Origin: Chlamydoabsidia padenii
Taxonomy: Eukaryota > Mucoromycota > Mucoromycetes > Mucorales > Cunninghamellaceae
Direction of reading: 5' to 3'
Assembly: GCA_025330725.1 (NCBI GenBank)
Contig: JAIWND010000020.1
Span: forward strand, 186,001-250,000
Length of the DNA: 64,000 nt
Below are positions 60,985 through 64,000 of the stretch, piece by piece (position 1 is the stretch's first letter; each line of letters begins with the position of its first letter). The position numbers were made by a program, and so were the translations under genes. Under the pieces are notes generated by a model. The model worked only from the letters and a program-made list of their open reading frames with translations. It was not told where the DNA came from and did no database searches.

Positions 60985-62590
60985 AGTTGAGTGGCGACAA
61001 AGAAGGAAGGAGAGACTGCACCCCAGAATCGGAAGAAGCCAATGGTTGACATATTGATGAAGAGCATGACAATAAAGTAGGTAAAGAATCGACCAGCGCC
61101 AAAATTCAGGCCCATCATAAAGTACGAGCAGATTTCAAAGAGCAAGACTATATAAAACAAGAGAGTTGAGAATATTTTTCATTGTGAGGTAAAAAAAAAA
61201 AAAGGGGGGGGGGAAGATCTTACCTTGAGCCATGGCAAACGGGACATCCAAAATGACTTGAGTCAAGTAAAACGTCGATGGTCGATAAAGAGCAAAGTGT
61301 TTATGTTTTTCCAAGATCGGCCAACCCATCATGAAGCGCACCAGTTCAGATTGAGAGACAAAGAAGTTGAGCATGATCGAGTGGAATATAGCACCAGAAC
61401 GAAAGAAGGCACCAGTTTCATTAGGAAGATTCATGTAGAAGCAAGAAGTAGTAATCAGACCTTAGATCAAGATAGTACCATAGCGAGACAATAAGTCTTC
61501 CCTGTCCATAATAAGCAGATGATATTGTCGAATAGTGAATGCCTTGACTTGTTGGTAGAATGAGGCAGTATAAGGAGCACTGCGAGAAGCCCTCTTTTTG
61601 ATGTCCTTGGTTGACAGTCTGGCGGAATTGTTGCCTTTTAGTCTTTGGTGAGTTGTTGTTCATATGCATCGGTTTCGGTCATCATGTTGCTGTACATCTC
61701 GGATTCTTGGTAACATTGTTCAAAGGCTTGAGCATTGAGAGGCACACGAGCTTCAAATCCAGACTTGATTTCACGTTCCAGAGGATTGCAGAGACCAGTC
61801 AAAAAGTCATGCGTGGATTTACGAGGTAGACAGTAGAACGCTAGGTCTTCAAAGTATTGGCGAGCTTCACCCACAGGACCAAAGTAGATACACTGGCTTT
61901 CATCCCAGAGGAGCACCTTGTCAAATTCGTTAAAAATAGAGTTCGAAGCTTGTTATAAAGTAGCGACAGTTGTTTTATGGAAGACATCAGTCATGATTCG
62001 AAGAGAGCGCACATAATCTAAAGCAGAGGCAGCATCCAACCCACGAGTATGGCAATCCCAGCAGTTGATAGAACTGTACGTGGTCATTTGTTCTCCAATT
62101 GACAGTCGTTTTCGTTCACCACCAGATAGACCACGTACGAATGCACTCCCCACCAAGGTGTTCACTTGTTTCGTAAGACCCAACATATTTCCCAGAAGAT
62201 AAAGGATCTTGGTGACAAAATCAGTCTTGGTTTCTTCAGGTAAACGATTCCCAGGTATCTCGGTACGAAGAGCGAGTCGCAGAGTTTGCTTGATTGTAAG
62301 TGTTCGATACTGGAGATCTTGTTCATAATAGCAGACTTGACCTTGGAATTCTTTGACAAACAAATCGTAATCATTCCCACCATAGCTGACCGCACCGTCG
62401 ACGTCAATAAAACTGCTACGCATGTTCGCCACCACCTTAAGAAGAGAAGTACAACCTGCACCAGGTCGACGAAGAGCAATTCGCCATCCTTGCAAAAACC
62501 ATTAAAAGAGTGGAGGATCGTTTTCTTGCTGTCGCTTAGCCCAATACCAAAGTATTTCTACACCTTGAATATATCACCAATAAAGTCGAA
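60985..62590 (-). pseudogene. Decayed PDR-type (ABCG) multidrug transporter
   Basis: The first nucleotide-binding domain is recognisable: GLSDSKKTILHSFNGFCKDGELL, then a frameshift with deletion (near 62492) into RPGAGCTSLLKVVANMRSS (Walker A), GQVCYYEQDLQYRTLTIKQT, GNMLGLTKQVNTLVGSAFVR, the signature LSGGERKRLSI and CHTRGLDAASALDYVRSLRI. A nonsense codon replaces Tyr in TL(Y)QASNS near 61953. The post-NBD region (CIYFGPVGEARQYFEDLAFY) and parts of the first membrane domain (FFRSGAIFHSIMLNFF, GFFRFWGAVSPSFFVATQ) survive in different frames. The coding trace stops at about 60985, beside the transposase-like gene; the second half of the transporter is missing. Inactive. Confidence 0.85.
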
Positions 62591-63133
62591 TAGTGTGTGC
62601 ATCAGCAACAAGACCCTAATTTGTTTTGTTTTAAAAAATTAAAAAATAAAAAGAAGAGGAAGAAAAAAAGGCATTGTCGGTTTTAAAAATCTTTATTAAA
62701 ACAAGGTTATGGTATCTATTCTAAAGTCCATCTTCGTTTCAAGGTGATGTGTCTTTACTTAGAGGGGCAACCACGAGAAGGTGTAGACTATCAGATCCAA
62801 ATAACCCCAAGACCCCGATATGCTGGCTCTTTTCATCACCCATCTTCCGGCCTGGCTTATATAAAAAGACCTACAACACGCAAGCAAGTGAATGAAGCAC
62901 CAATGAAAATGATACAATTACTTTGTTTATTGGCCAGATAAACAAAGTCCCTCAGAGCCCAAGTATCAGATTCACGCCTCGCATCTTCCAGAGAGAGATA
63001 CCCAGTAAAGCCAGTGTAGAAGCCAGTATATGTGTGGCCCGATCAGTCGGCGTTTGAATATATTGTCTATATTTTGGCCCTCTGACCTGCCATTCTCCCC
63101 CTCTTCTTCTCACATTATAATTTATCAACAGTC
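62591..63133. other. Intergenic region ahead of RAM2
   Basis: About 540 bases without a gene. A GTCGGCGTTTGAATA element at 63046-63060 lies 74-88 bases before the RAM2 start. Confidence 0.45.
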
Positions 63134-64000
63134 ATGGATCTACCTTATAGTCAACGCCCGGAATGGTCAGATGTGACACCTTTACCTCAAGATGATGGTC
63201 CCAATCCACTTGTACCTATTGCTTATTCCTCAGATTGTAAGTGGATTGTATCCCCTTCTTTGACTAATATAAACAACTTTTATAGATATTGATGCCATGG
63301 ATTACTTTCGTGCGGTGACAAAGAACAATGAAAAAACAGAACGTGTACTTGAACTGATAGGTGACATTATTGATATGAATCCTGCTCATTACACTGTATG
63401 GTAAGTTCAATAGGAGGGGGTCAACATTGTTTTAACTCTCTTTTTTTTTTTTTTAAACAAAAACAAAACAGGCGATATCGACAACAAGTACTCTTTGAAC
63501 TCGGGTCTGATCTTCAAAAGGAATTGGATTTTGTAGATACTATTGCCAGTAGTCAAGCCAAAAATTATCAAGTGTGGCATCATCGACTGGTAATTGTCGA
63601 TACACTTAACAACAGTGACCGGGAACTACCTTTTATCAACTCAATTTTGGAAGAAGATACCAAGAATTATCATGCATGGTCATACAGGTAAAGACAACCA
63701 CAAACATACCAGGTGGAATACTCATTTTATTACTAGACAATGGGTTGTGAAACGCTTCAATTTATGGAATCAAGATTTGAAATATACGGACGATATGATC
63801 TTGATGGATGTACGCAACAACTCGGCTTGGAATTATCGATACTATGTCTTGTTCTCCAACCCTGATAAACCAAGTCTAAATACTCTAAAAGAAGAAATCG
63901 AATTCACAAAAAACAAGATCCAATTGGCACCCAATAATTCTAGTGGCTGGTCTTATTTGACTGCGTAAGTACAAAATGACAACTCTTTAGGGTCACCAAC
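63134..64000 (+). CDS. RAM2: Protein farnesyltransferase/geranylgeranyltransferase I alpha subunit, 5' part
   Basis: The alpha subunit shared by farnesyltransferase and GGTase-I, which prenylate CaaX proteins such as Ras and Rho. Exons 63134-63236, 63286-63400, 63472-63687 and 63737-63964 join in frame; a donor (gtaagt) at 63965 shows that the gene continues beyond the window. About 220 residues are seen of the usual 330-350. PPTA helical repeats with the NxxxWxxR/Y pattern are visible: [66 protein letters not shown] and [10 protein letters not shown]. Identification is firm. Confidence 0.95.

Noticed and set aside
61953..62495. A functional ABC half-transporter
   Set aside because: The start lacks the sequence before Walker A, the frame is shifted at that point, and the ORF ends at a nonsense codon inside a conserved block.

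Overview
The window is nuclear DNA of a filamentous fungus, most likely an early-diverging one (Mucoromycota, Mucorales-like). The evidence is many short spliceosomal introns (about 88 inside the genes I could assemble) with GTAAG-type donors, AT-rich intergenic DNA with long poly-T tracts, fungal core genes (CRH-type GH16, ERG5, MET6), and several genes that yeasts lack (SNAPC1, a WDR62/MAPKBP1-type protein, a HAP1_N/TRAK-like coiled-coil protein). The genus cannot be fixed from the sequence alone. I assembled 22 complete or nearly complete protein genes by joining exons; every complete model sums to a multiple of three. Two further protein genes run off the window edges.

Layout. 1-4.9 kb: 5' part of methionine synthase MET6 (minus), a tRNA-Asn(GTT) gene, a decayed Ty3/gypsy pol fragment and low-complexity repeats. 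4.9-18.7 kb: a block on the minus strand with a putative tail-anchored dynein-adaptor-like coiled-coil protein, a decayed repeat-family gene, ribosomal protein RPL5 with a probable intronic C/D snoRNA, a CRH-type cell-wall transglycosylase, the DEAD-box helicase DED1, an uncharacterised PH-domain protein and an AAAP amino-acid transporter. 19.6-20.9 kb: UPF3 (plus). 21.4-24.3 kb: degraded coding remnants. 25.1-29.1 kb: SNAPC1, PAM16 and an Nbp2/Skb5-like SH3 protein (minus). 30.9-35.1 kb: ERG5 (plus), a tiny IF1-like protein and GND1 (minus). 35.3-48.3 kb: three large minus-strand genes, a WDR62/MAPKBP1-like WD40 protein, a SERCA-type Ca2+-ATPase and the muniscin SYP1/FCHO. 48.7-56.9 kb: a small membrane protein, a TMEM16/anoctamin scramblase, EMC7, an F-box protein and the spliceosome factor CWC2. 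57.8-62.6 kb: a transposase-like gene with one in-frame stop, abutting a decayed PDR-type ABC transporter. 63.1 kb to the end: the 5' part of the farnesyl/geranylgeranyl transferase alpha subunit (RAM2).

Functionally this is mostly housekeeping: RNA processing and decay (DED1, UPF3, CWC2, SNAPC1, tRNA, snoRNA), membranes and trafficking (SERCA, anoctamin, EMC7, SYP1, PAM16), metabolism (MET6, GND1, ERG5) and cell wall (CRH). There is no operon logic. Mobile DNA is old and decayed. The most interesting items are the CC1-box coiled-coil protein, the intronic snoRNA in RPL5, a recurrent TTNAAATCCCGMC-like motif ahead of many genes, three GC-AG introns, and start-codon-only first exons in RPL5 and PAM16.
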